Source: an uncultured Chromatiales bacterium (GTDB lineage Bacteria > Pseudomonadota > Gammaproteobacteria > Steroidobacterales > GCA-2729495). From it: a DNA stretch of 6,038 nucleotides. The DNA is taken from assembly GCA_913058165.1 (NCBI GenBank), contig CAJXQV010000080.1, positions 1 to 6,038 on the forward strand. The letters are read 5' to 3'. The notes under the pieces were generated by a model. The model had not been told where the DNA came from. It ran no database searches and was given only the letters and a program-made list of their open reading frames with translations. Made by a program: the position numbers and the translations under genes. Shown piece by piece: positions 1 through 5,991 of the stretch. The stretch's first letter is position 1; each line of letters begins with the position of its first letter.

Positions 1-36
1 AGATCGTCGGCAGCGTCAGATGTGTATAAGAGACAG
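1..36 (+). other. Nextera Read 1 transposase adapter (synthetic)
   Basis: Positions 4-17 read TCGTCGGCAGCGTC and 18-36 read AGATGTGTATAAGAGACAG. Together these are the standard Illumina Nextera Read 1 adapter, ending in the 19-bp Tn5 mosaic end. The three bases before it (AGA) would be the tail of an i5 index; they agree with index S504 (AGAGTAGA), but three bases prove little. This is library sequence, not genome. The first biological base is about 37, and the truncation of nadC here is artificial. Confidence 0.98.
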
Positions 37-320
37 ACACATAGCTTAGTATCGGCTGAAACTCGTTCGCCCTCGGCGGCAAACCATTCCACCTTGACGG
101 ATGAGTCAAGCTGACGAAATACCTCATCAAACCAGGCGCGTCCGCATAGGACAGTATCTTCACGTGTGATCACCGTCGCTTTGGCTTGCTGGCTCTCAGC
201 GACTAAAGCGGCCGTCAGATCACCTGATCCGATGTCTTCTGTAAGAGCTGAGCTCACGTCGGCTTCAACGGTTGGTGTGTAGCCTAAGCTATCCGGGAAT
301 TGATGGTTTGCGGTATTCAT
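37..320 (-). CDS. nadC: Nicotinate-nucleotide pyrophosphorylase (quinolinate phosphoribosyltransferase), N-terminal part only
   Basis: NadC is a cytosolic enzyme of de novo NAD synthesis. It converts quinolinate and PRPP to nicotinate mononucleotide, CO2 and pyrophosphate. The visible 94 codons (ATG at 320-318, reading leftward) cover the N-terminal domain. Family hallmarks are EDIGSGDLTA at residues 28-37, ITREDTVLCG at 51-60, and W63 followed by EVFRQLD at 66-72. A short tail of about 20 residues before the first conserved helix is normal for the family, which supports this ATG. The phosphoribosyl-binding barrel and the catalytic Lys/Arg residues lie beyond the library end and cannot be checked. 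The gene is cut at 37 by adapter, so this is not a pseudogene. Identification is by motif recall; confidence is high because the order and spacing of conserved blocks fit. Confidence 0.93.
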
Positions 321-330
321 AAGCTCTTAG

Positions 331-359
331 TATATATATGCCTGAAAAATACGCAGCAA
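331..359 (-). promoter_or_regulatory. Candidate sigma70 promoter for nadC
   Basis: On the minus strand, TTGCTG (359-354) and TATATA (336-331) are separated by 17 bases, a good -35/-10 arrangement. The expected transcription start, about seven bases beyond the -10, falls near 324, only four or five bases before the nadC ATG at 320. The mRNA would therefore be nearly leaderless. The weak AAGAG at 328-324 lies too close to the ATG to be a normal Shine-Dalgarno site. The -35 box abuts the terminator of the upstream gene. A different start site cannot be excluded. Confidence 0.4.
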
Positions 360-385
360 TAAAAAACCCGGCCAATGGCCGGGTT
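359..385 (-). terminator. Rho-independent terminator of the urate-oxidase-N-like gene
   Basis: A 9-bp perfect stem (365-373 with 377-385, arms AACCCGGCC/GGCCGGGTT) closes a 3-base loop. On the minus strand it runs into six consecutive T (366-361), then an A/T-rich stretch. It lies 27 bases beyond the stop codon of the gene ending at 412, so it should end that transcript just before the nadC promoter. On the plus strand the tail is interrupted (TTCTCTATTTTT) and no plus-strand gene ends here. Confidence 0.85.
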
Positions 386-411
386 CTCTATTTTTACTGC
401 TTGCGTCAGGC

Positions 412-999
412 TTACATGAAGTAACCGTGATGCGCGCCAACCATACTCATCAGCATAGGAATGGAGAGCAGGGTGTTGGTGCGTGATGCCAGAAATGCGA
501 TGCGCTTACCTTTTGCAATGGCTTCAGGTGTCGCTTCAACCATGCCCAGTGCTTTCTTCTGGTTAGGCCAGATAAGAATCCAGACGTTGAACAACATGAC
601 TGTGCCACACCAGGCGCCGACACCAATGGTAATGCCATAGACGCCGGTCAGCGTGAAGGCATTGATGAGTTCGCCAGTGATCATTAGGTAGGTTGCACCG
701 GTTAGCCAAGTTGCCAATGCAGCCCAACGGAACCAGAGCAAAGCAGTCGGCACAATGTATTTAGATATGGCGGCCGGACCTGGTCCACCTTCATCTGCAG
801 CAGCAGCTGCAAGGCCGGGAACCTGCACGAAGTTAAAGTAGTACAGCAAGCCAATCCATACGACTCCTGCTGCAACATGAGATAAAATAATGATTGAGCC
901 GGCCATGCTTGCGCCTGCAAGCGAAGTGCCGAATGCAATCGCTACGGCCATAACCACGCCCGCAACAAGAGTGCCGGTAATAGTATTAAGTGGATTCAT
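412..999 (-). CDS. Stand-alone urate-oxidase N-terminal-domain (PuuD-like) integral membrane protein
   Basis: The 195-residue protein is mostly hydrophobic, with about five probable membrane segments (near residues 7-27, 34-57, 81-108, 116-144 and 168-188). Conserved-looking blocks are SHVAAGVVWIGLLYYFNFVQVP (40-61), WFRWAALATWLTGATYL (89-105), NVWILIWPNQKKALG (138-152) and ASRTNTLLSIPMLMSMVGAHH (171-191). I recognise these as the Urate_ox_N (PuuD) family. PuuD is a membrane urate hydroxylase carrying a C-terminal cytochrome c domain. Here the protein ends right after the last membrane segment, with no CxxCH motif. His41, His190 and His191 sit in or beside membrane segments and could bind heme, but that is inference. 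There are no purine-degradation neighbours, so urate oxidation is unproven. The start was set at 999 because a strong Shine-Dalgarno (AAGGAAGGGGGG, 1017-1006) lies six bases upstream; a 13-codon extension to 1038 would put that site inside the coding region. Confidence 0.8.
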   Translation of the reverse strand: MNPLNTITGTLVAGVVMAVAIAFGTSLAGASMAGSIIILSHVAAGVVWIGLLYYFNFVQVPGLAAAAADEGGPGPAAISKYIVPTALLWFRWAALATWLTGATYLMITGELINAFTLTGVYGITIGVGAWCGTVMLFNVWILIWPNQKKALGMVEATPEAIAKGKRIAFLASRTNTLLSIPMLMSMVGAHHGYFM

Positions 1000-1175
1000 T
1001 TCGTGCCCCCCTTCCTTGTATAGTAATTTCAACCACATAAACTGTAGCCGATGACAATAAGCCTTAATTCACGGGGAAGAATAGGGTAGAGGCGAACATA
1101 ATACAATGCAGCGAAACCGATTTGCGGCGCGTGGCGAATAGTATTTGAGTTGTTCTTAAGGTTAAGGTGCGTCCA
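1000..1175. other. Divergent intergenic region without a recognisable promoter pair
   Basis: This interval separates the minus-strand PuuD-like gene from the plus-strand DUF1289 gene, so it should carry promoters for both. Apart from the two ribosome binding sites I find only isolated -10-like hexamers (for example TACAAT at 1102-1107 on plus) with no convincing -35 at a proper distance. No operator palindrome stands out. Confidence 0.5.
1006..1017 (-). promoter_or_regulatory. Strong purine-rich ribosome binding site of the PuuD-like gene
   Basis: On the minus strand the bases read AAGGAAGGGGGG, followed by six bases (CACGAA) and then the ATG at 999. The tract is unusually long and G-rich. 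It fixes the start at 999 over the upstream in-frame codon at 1038. Confidence 0.75.
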
Positions 1176-1370
1176 ATGTCTTCGGCAAACACACATATTC
1201 GGCCAATGTCGCCCTGCGTCAATATTTGCACCATTGCCGATAATGGCAGCTGTATGGGATGCCGCAGAACCGTTCCGGAGATTAGGTCCTGGGCAAAACT
1301 GTCGCCGGAGGAACAATGGGCCTTGGTGGCTGAATTGCGCAAGCGGGAGCCGTATTCGTTGTATAAGTAG
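1176..1370 (+). CDS. Small DUF1289-family four-cysteine protein
   Basis: The 64-residue protein carries the DUF1289 pattern: SPCVNIC (12-18), then DNGSCMGCRRT (22-32), EI at 35-36, W39, and LSPEEQWALVAELRKR (42-57). Cys14, Cys18, Cys26 and Cys29 are arranged as a likely metal or iron-sulfur site, though no biochemical role for the family is established to my knowledge. No signal peptide or membrane segment is visible, so it is probably cytosolic. ATG 1176 was chosen because AAGG at 1164-1167 lies eight bases upstream; a GTG at 1167 is in frame but overlaps that site. The gene stands alone, ending 28 bases before its own terminator. Its length is normal for the family. Confidence 0.85.
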   Translation: MSSANTHIRPMSPCVNICTIADNGSCMGCRRTVPEIRSWAKLSPEEQWALVAELRKREPYSLYK

Positions 1371-1398
1371 TTAGCTTGCCGATTGTCCGGAGTTTGCG

Positions 1399-1424
1399 AA
1401 CGAGTGTCATCACTCGTTTTTTTT
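1399..1424 (+). terminator. Rho-independent terminator after the DUF1289 gene
   Basis: An 8-bp perfect stem (1399-1406 with 1411-1418, arms AACGAGTG/CACTCGTT) has a TCAT loop and runs into eight T (1417-1424). It lies 28 bases past the stop codon and separates this gene from grxD, which must then have its own promoter in 1425-1510. Confidence 0.92.
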
Positions 1425-1518
1425 GAACTTATTTGCTTTAGAATAGGGTCCAAGCCAACAACTTTGGTGTGCGGTGAGCGCTATACCGAGACTATTCATC
1501 ATTATTTAGGAAGACACA

Positions 1519-1851
1519 GTGTCAATTAACGAACGAATCGAAGCGCAGCTTAAAGAGTTTCCCGTGCTGCTTTATATGAAGGGCAACCCCGATTTCCCCG
1601 AGTGTGGTTTTTCATCTCAGGTGGTTAATGCGTTGAAGCAATGCGCGCAAAGGTTCGCTTATGTAAATATTCTTGAAGACCCTGATTTGCGTAACGGCCT
1701 AAAAGAATATTCTAACTGGCCGACTTTCCCTCAGCTGTATGTAAATGGCGAGTTGATTGGCGGTTCAGATATCGTGGTGCAGATGTTTGAGTCCGGCGAG
1801 CTGAAGAAGGAATTGCAGGCGGCCGGTCAGGCGCGTGATGCAGAATCCTGA
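1519..1851 (+). CDS. grxD: Monothiol glutaredoxin, CGFS type (Grx4/GrxD)
   Basis: GrxD-type glutaredoxins bind a [2Fe-2S] cluster as glutathione-bridged dimers or with BolA proteins, and act in cytosolic iron-sulfur cluster delivery rather than disulfide reduction. The 110-residue protein is one glutaredoxin domain of normal length. It shows the MKGNP block (20-24), the active site CGFS at 29-32 with single Cys29, the glutathione-binding WPTFPQLYVNGE stretch (67-78, with the cis-proline after Thr69-Phe70), and GGSDI (81-85). The start is GTG at 1519, five bases after a good Shine-Dalgarno AGGAAG (1508-1513); no ATG fits better. It is flanked by terminators on both sides, so it is most likely transcribed alone. 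I found no clear promoter between 1425 and 1507. Confidence 0.97.
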   Translation: MSINERIEAQLKEFPVLLYMKGNPDFPECGFSSQVVNALKQCAQRFAYVNILEDPDLRNGLKEYSNWPTFPQLYVNGELIGGSDIVVQMFESGELKKELQAAGQARDAES

Positions 1852-1857
1852 TTCACC

Positions 1858-1915
1858 AAAAATGACAGACATAAAAAAACCGGCCAATGCCGGTTTTTTT
1901 ATGTCTGTCATTTTT
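1858..1915. terminator. Perfect 27-bp bidirectional terminator hairpin between grxD and rnt transcripts
   Basis: Left arm 1858-1884 and right arm 1889-1915 are perfect inverted repeats of 27 bases around a CAAT loop (1885-1888). The GC core (CCGGC/GCCGG) is followed by seven T on either strand (1894-1900 on plus, 1879-1873 on minus), so either direction has a GC hairpin plus U-tract. Outside the U-tract the symmetry continues through a further 15 bases containing ATGACAGACAT and its complement. It begins seven bases after the grxD stop. It also lies downstream of the convergent minus-strand rnt gene. Confidence 0.93.
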
Positions 1916-1922
1916 GAAGCAC

Positions 1923-1931
1923 TGCTATATT
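1923..1931 (+). promoter_or_regulatory. Candidate extended -10 promoter for the non-coding stretch
   Basis: TGCTATATT (1923-1931) matches an extended -10 element (TGn before TATATT). No good -35 is present 16-18 bases upstream, where the terminator arm lies, but extended -10 promoters can work without one. It predicts a start near A1938, at the left end of the foldable region. Confidence 0.3.
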
Positions 1932-1937
1932 TTGCCG

Positions 1938-2120
1938 ATTACATTGTGCGCCGTGGGGCGAAGGCCCGGGTGCGTAACTCTGTCGCCTGATTCACGATGG
2001 CTCTTATACATGGGCCGATCCATGGGTGCCGCGAGTGCTTTAGAACTCCCTTTTCAAAGACTTTTAGGGGGCTCAGGTTTCGAGTTAATCAGGGCCGCAA
2101 GACATCAAGCGGTTTCTGTA
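1938..2120 (+). ncRNA. Candidate structured non-coding RNA, loosely 6S-like
   Basis: No credible protein is encoded here. The two ends can pair: 1975-1980 with 2082-2087 (TAACTC/GAGTTA), 1963-1967 with 2092-2096 (GGCCC/GGGCC) and 1951-1953 with 2110-2112, giving an interrupted closing stem. Inside are smaller hairpins, such as ATGG/CCAT around 2011-2024 and GAGT/ACTC around 2033-2048. The length of about 180 nt, the broken closing stem and an open middle resemble 6S RNA. Loose sequence similarities to 6S are GTCGCCTGA (1982-1990), GCTTTAGAACT (2038-2048) and GGTTTCGAGTTAATCAGGGCCGC spread over 2076-2098. However, the usual zapA/fau neighbours are absent, and because the fold is symmetric the minus strand would pair as well; the minus strand even contains CCTGAGCC. 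It could equally be an rnt 3' untranslated region. Strand and identity are uncertain. Confidence 0.28.
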
Positions 2121-2124
2121 AAAG

Positions 2125-2751
2125 TTAAGTAGGCTTTTTAACAGACGCTTCGTAAAGTGGCCTGAAGTTGTTGACGATTCCGCAGAACAGTTCTGCCGTT
2201 TTCTCAGCATCGTAAAGGGCAGAGTGAGCTTCTTTTGCATCAAACTCAATGCCCGCTGCTGCAGTCGCGCGGGCGAGTACAGTTTGCCCGTATGCCAGTC
2301 CGCCCAGTGTTGCAGTATCGAATACGCTGAATGGATGAAACGGATTGCGTTTGACTCCTGTTCGGGTAACCGCCGCATTTAGAAAGCCCAGATCAAAGTG
2401 CGCGTTATGACCCACCAGAATAGCGCGGTTGCAGTCAACGGCTTTGAGCTGTGCGCGGACGTCCCGGAAAATGCGCTGTAGCGCATCGCTTTCAGAGATT
2501 GCGGGGCGCAAGGGATGGTCGGGATCTATGCCGTTGACTTCCAGTGATGCCGGTTCGAGATTAGCCCCCGGAAACGGCTTAACGTGACAGCGCTGGCGGT
2601 CCACAGCCCTGAGGTTGCCCTCGTCATCGAAGTCGAGTAGCACGGCAGCGATTTCCAGCAGAGCATCGGTAGCGCAGTTGAAGCCGCCGGTTTCGAGGTC
2701 GACCACAACGGGCATAAAACCCCGGAATCTGTTTTTCATCTTTAAGGGCAT
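2125..2751 (-). CDS. rnt: Ribonuclease T (DEDDh 3'-5' exoribonuclease)
   Basis: RNase T trims 3' ends of tRNA (including end turnover of the CCA terminus), 5S and 23S rRNA in the cytosol, working as a homodimer. The 208-residue product matches the family along its whole length (E. coli enzyme 215 aa). Exo I is VVDLETGGF with Asp18 and Glu20. Exo II is VGHNAHFD with Asp120. Exo III is HSALYDAE with catalytic His176 and Asp181. FRGFMPVV (9-16), [10 protein letters not shown] (28-37), NGIDPDHP (73-80), CNRAILV (107-113) and KRNPFHPF (134-141) are typical RNase T blocks. All five DEDDh residues are present. The ATG at 2751 overlaps the TAA of the upstream aminopeptidase in a TAATG junction, which suggests translational coupling and favours this start over the internal ATG at 2739 (204 aa). 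The transcript likely ends at the hairpin at 1858-1915. Confidence 0.97.
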   Translation of the reverse strand: MPLKMKNRFRGFMPVVVDLETGGFNCATDALLEIAAVLLDFDDEGNLRAVDRQRCHVKPFPGANLEPASLEVNGIDPDHPLRPAISESDALQRIFRDVRAQLKAVDCNRAILVGHNAHFDLGFLNAAVTRTGVKRNPFHPFSVFDTATLGGLAYGQTVLARATAAAGIEFDAKEAHSALYDAEKTAELFCGIVNNFRPLYEASVKKPT

Positions 2752-4277
2752 TAGTTTTTCAGGCCTGCGAGTATTTTCTGATCCAGCAGCAGTTCGAGAT
2801 TGAAGCGTACGCCAAATCCGGTTGGGCCGCCTGGCACTTGCGCAAGTCCACCGCCGCGACTGGCTGAACTCAGGTCTATGTGGATCCAGGCTGAATCTTT
2901 CGGCACAAAGCGTTGCAGGAATCGTGCTGCTTGGATGTGGTCGCCACCACCACCGACAGCACACTGCAGGACGTCTGCATTGCGTGAGCGAAGTTCTTCA
3001 TCGAAGTCTTTGTCCATAGGGAACGTCCACACGCGCTCGCCACTGGCCCTTCCTGCGGCAATGATGCTGCTGTGGAGCGTGTCGCGATTGCTGAAACCAC
3101 CGCTGTAACGATCGGTAAGCGCCGATACGCAGGTTCCGGTGAGAGTTGCGAAATCCATGATGAGCTTGGGTTTTTTCTCACCGGCCAGGGCCAGTGTATC
3201 GGCGAGCGCCATGCGCCCCTCGGCATCGGTATGGATGACCTCAATGGTGGTGCCGTTGGCCGCCGTAACGATATCCCGCGATTTATACGCTTTTGCACTG
3301 TTGCGATTTTCGGTAATGGCGAGCCAGCAATCAATGGCAAACGGCACTTTCAGTTTACTGAGAGCGAGCATTGTACCCAACGCTACTGCGCTACCTGCCA
3401 TGTCTTCATGCATGTCGAGCATCGATTTGAACGGTTTCAAATTGGTGCCGCCAGTATCGAATATAATCCCTTTGCCGACCAACGCCAGTTCCGGTGCATT
3501 GCCGACCTTTCCCGGGCGATACTTGAGGTGCACAATGCCGGCATCTGAGCGGGCATTGCCTTGGCTTACGGCCAGAAATGCACCGGCACCCAGTTTCTTC
3601 AATGCGGCTTCATTATGAAATTTCATTTGCCAGTGGTTGTCTTTCGCCAGACCCCGGATGGCTTTCCGATAGTTACTGGCATCCAGTACGTTTGACGGCA
3701 GTGCTGTAAGCCAGCGGGTGAGGTTCAGACTTTCGGCTTCGATGCTTGCCCGTTCGATCAGTTTTGCAGGGGCCTTGCCGAAGATGGTTATTTTCTTCAG
3801 GCGGGCCTGTTTATTGTTGTTGCTGCGGAACACCGGCATCTTGAAGTCAATTGCAAAGGCCGCTAACAGCAGCGCTTTGTGCAGTTCAGCCGTCTGTGCG
3901 CTTGAAAATCCAGACACAGCCAAAGCCAGTGAGACAGGCTTGTCTTGCAATGCTTCACTTACGATCTCACGCGCTATAGACAGCAGCTCAAAACTTTCGG
4001 GCCAATCAGTCTTATTCGACAGTTCAGCGAGGGTGATGGAGGTTGCTGCGTCATTGCCAAGATGGCTGCGGATTCTTTTTTTAGTTCCGTGTTTTTTTGC
4101 ACGCTTCAGTAAATTTTGCAGTTTTGACCCGTCGGGCAGCGATTCCCATTGGGCATTGCTCAGAGATTCCGGTACTACGATGATCAGCGCATCATGGTTA
4201 TCGAGTTTGGCCAGCGAAAGCTTCGCAAGCGTTTGAGTTACACGGAGTTTTTGTGCGGGGGGTAATAGTGTCGACAT
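2751..4277 (-). CDS. Leucyl aminopeptidase family (M17) metallopeptidase
   Basis: M17 enzymes are cytosolic, usually hexameric, two-metal aminopeptidases that remove N-terminal residues from peptides. The 508-residue length is normal. The variable N-terminal domain occupies about 1-180; the catalytic domain follows. Metal ligands are Lys269 and Asp274 ([11 protein letters not shown]), Asp292 (MHEDMAGSA), and Asp351 and Glu353 in the signature HTDAEGR (349-355). Lys281 and Arg355 are the catalytic pair. The spacings between them (5, 12, 18, 59) equal those of bovine lens leucine aminopeptidase, so it should be active. The signature begins with His where NTDAEGR is usual. I do not assign pepA or pepB; it is a divergent paralog type. 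ATG 4277 is chosen by family length and position, but no good Shine-Dalgarno precedes it; an in-frame ATG at 4331 has none either. It overlaps rnt by one base and is probably the first gene of that pair. Confidence 0.93.
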   Translation of the reverse strand: MSTLLPPAQKLRVTQTLAKLSLAKLDNHDALIIVVPESLSNAQWESLPDGSKLQNLLKRAKKHGTKKRIRSHLGNDAATSITLAELSNKTDWPESFELLSIAREIVSEALQDKPVSLALAVSGFSSAQTAELHKALLLAAFAIDFKMPVFRSNNNKQARLKKITIFGKAPAKLIERASIEAESLNLTRWLTALPSNVLDASNYRKAIRGLAKDNHWQMKFHNEAALKKLGAGAFLAVSQGNARSDAGIVHLKYRPGKVGNAPELALVGKGIIFDTGGTNLKPFKSMLDMHEDMAGSAVALGTMLALSKLKVPFAIDCWLAITENRNSAKAYKSRDIVTAANGTTIEVIHTDAEGRMALADTLALAGEKKPKLIMDFATLTGTCVSALTDRYSGGFSNRDTLHSSIIAAGRASGERVWTFPMDKDFDEELRSRNADVLQCAVGGGGDHIQAARFLQRFVPKDSAWIHIDLSSASRGGGLAQVPGGPTGFGVRFNLELLLDQKILAGLKN

Positions 4278-4407
4278 AGTCTGCTGGCTTGACCGAAAAA
4301 CTGGAAAACAGGATGATACCCGACTATGCATGCAAAGAAGGCTGTCATTGCCTCTCTTCAGTAACCGGATGACTGTCGATTAAGTCCGATATCGCGCTTA
4401 ATTTGGC

Positions 4408-4413
4408 TATAAT
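4408..4413 (+). promoter_or_regulatory. Candidate -10 box of the aceE promoter
   Basis: A perfect TATAAT lies 62 bases upstream of the aceE start, predicting a transcription start near 4420 and a leader of about 56 bases. The hexamer 17 bases upstream (TCCGAT, 4385-4390) is a poor -35, so an activator may be needed or the box may be fortuitous. Confidence 0.45.
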
Positions 4414-4430
4414 TACGCAATAACAACACC

Positions 4431-4451
4431 TCGGGCGAGCTTCTCGCCTGA
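4431..4451 (+). promoter_or_regulatory. Hairpin in the aceE leader
   Basis: Arms 4431-4439 (TCGGGCGAG) and 4443-4451 (CTCGCCTGA) form a 9-bp stem, one pair being G-T, around a CTT loop. No T-run follows, so it is not an intrinsic terminator. It ends 15 bases before the AGG of the ribosome binding site and could affect mRNA stability or translation. That role is inference. Confidence 0.4.
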
Positions 4452-4475
4452 CCCAACTATTAATGCAGGTTGTCT

Positions 4476-5991
4476 GTGACTGATTTTAACCGCTACGATG
4501 ATATCGACCCTGAGGAAACACAGGACTGGCTCGAATCCATTGATTCCGTGCTGCAAGCAAATGGCACAGAGCGCGCGCATTTTTTGCTTGAAACGATGAT
4601 TGATCACGCTCGTCGTTCCGGCGCGTATTTGCCTTACAGTCCAAATACCGCTTACTTAAATACAATCCCTGTACCTCAGCAGCCTGATTATCCCGGCGAT
4701 CGCGCAATAGAGCGCCGTATCGAAGCTTATATTCGCTGGAACGCCATGGCGATGGTAGTGCACGCCAATAGTGTGAGCTCTGAGTACGGTGGGCACATTG
4801 CCAGTTATGCATCATCAGCGACCTTGTATGAGGTGGGCTTTAACCACTTTTGGCGTGCCGGTAACGAAAAGGACCGCGGAGATCTGGTGTTTATTCAGGG
4901 GCATTCATCGCCCGGTATTTATGCTCGCGCGTATCTGGAAGGTCGTTTAACCGAAGACGACCTGAACCATTTCCGGCAGGAAGTCGGTGGCAAAGGCTTG
5001 TCTTCGTATCCGCATCCTTGGCTGATGCCCGATTTTTGGCAGTTCCCAACGGTGTCGATGGGACTCGGGCCGATGATGGCTATCTATCAGGCGCGCTTCA
5101 TGCGTTATCTCGACAGTCGCGGTATCTCGGAAGCCAAAGACCGCAAGGTGTGGGCATTCCTCGGTGACGGTGAGATGGACGAGCCTGAATCCATGGGCGC
5201 ATTGACTATGCCCGTGCGCGAGAAGCTGGATAACCTCGTGTTTGTTATCAACTGTAACCTGCAGCGTCTCGACGGGCCGGTGCGCGGTAATGGAAAGATT
5301 GTCCAGGAGCTGGAAGCCGCTTTCCTTGGCGCCGGTTGGAACGTCGTTAAAGTGCTTTGGGGTTCGCGCTGGGATCCGCTGCTTGAGCGCGACCAACAGG
5401 GGCTTTTGCGCCGGGTGATGGAAGAGTGTGTCGATGGTGAGTACCAGAACTTCAAGGCGATGGGCGGTGATTACGTCCGTGAGAATTTCTTTGGTAAGTA
5501 CCCCGAACTGAAAGAAATGGTTTCCAATATGTCCGATGATGAAATCTGGCATTTAAACCGCGGTGGACTGGATTCAATGAAGGTGTTTGCCGCCTACGAT
5601 CGGGCGTCGCGCACTAACGGTCGTCCGACGGTAATCCTCGCCAAAACTATTAAAGGCTTCGGTATGGGCCCGTCCGGTGAAGGCAAGATGACTGCTCACC
5701 AGACGAAGACGCTTGACCTTGAGGCTCTGCGCGGTTTCCGCGATCGATTTAATATTCCGGTTACCGATGCTGATCTGGAAAAGGTTCCTTACTGCAAACC
5801 CGAAGAAGGCAGCGAAGAGCATAAGTACCTTCATGAGCGCCGTGATGCGCTGGGTGGATATTTACCCTCGCGTATTTCCACAGCCGATGTGTTGCCGGTG
5901 CCGCCTCTGAAAGATTTCCAACAACAGCTCGATGGCTCTGGCGAGCGCAAAATTTCGACGACAATGGCATTGGTCCGCATGCTGACCAAGC
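4476..5991 (+). CDS. aceE: Pyruvate dehydrogenase E1 component, homodimeric type, N-terminal 505 residues
   Basis: AceE is the thiamine-diphosphate E1 subunit of the pyruvate dehydrogenase complex. It decarboxylates pyruvate and passes the acetyl group to the lipoyl domain of AceF. The 505 visible residues are collinear with E. coli AceE (887 aa): DIDPEETQDWL (9-19), IRWNAM (86-91), GGHIAS with His107, QGHSSPG with His143, and SYPHPWLMPDFWQFPTVSMGLGP (177-199). The thiamine-diphosphate/magnesium motif starts at GDGEMDEP (230-237) and ends at INCNLQRLDGP (258-268). The flexible active-site loop (400-413) contains His408, and GYLPSR is at 461-466. Start is GTG 4476, preceded by CAGGT (AGG at 4467-4469) six bases upstream. 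The rest of the gene, including the C-terminal active-site His and Glu, and any downstream aceF are lost at the adapter junction; the truncation is artificial. An open frame and full conservation argue for a functional gene. Confidence 0.98.

Larger units (their letters stand above)
4278..4475. other. Divergent intergenic region between the aminopeptidase gene and aceE
   Basis: About 200 bases hold the control signals for both divergent genes. On the plus side there is a TATAAT box and a leader hairpin (separate entries). On the minus side I see no convincing -35/-10 pair; TATCAT at about 4321-4316 is only a -10-like hexamer. No PdhR-type operator (TTGGT with ACCAA) is visible. Confidence 0.5.

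Noticed and set aside
1000..1038. Longer start for the PuuD-like protein, adding 13 residues
   Set aside because: The extension contains the strong Shine-Dalgarno tract that serves the ATG at 999, and its residues are hydrophilic and unlike the family start.
1953..2127. Minus-strand reading of the same structured stretch as the RNA gene
   Set aside because: The pairing is symmetric and CCTGAGCC occurs there, but no good minus-strand promoter is seen near its 5' end while an extended -10 exists on plus; kept only as an alternative.
1887..2132. Plus-strand open frame of 81 codons after grxD
   Set aside because: It starts inside the terminator loop and arm, has no ribosome binding site, overlaps the end of rnt and resembles no family I know; bfd-like cysteine motifs are absent.
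2752..2964. Upstream extension of the rnt frame giving a 279-residue protein
   Set aside because: The extra 71 residues are an out-of-frame reading of the aminopeptidase 3' end; RNase T homology begins only after the ATG at 2751.
3718..4236. Plus-strand open frame of 172 codons antisense to the aminopeptidase gene (with others at 3072-3548 and 3139-3618)
   Set aside because: These are mirror frames of a well-conserved M17 gene, with low-complexity Ser/Ala/Leu composition and no recognisable domains.
4380..4475. PdhR-type operator upstream of aceE
   Set aside because: AATTTGGCTATAATT lacks the paired TTGGT/ACCAA half-sites, so there is no real match.
4947..5552. Minus-strand open frame of 201 codons
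   Set aside because: It lies wholly antisense to the strongly conserved aceE coding sequence and has no recognisable family features.
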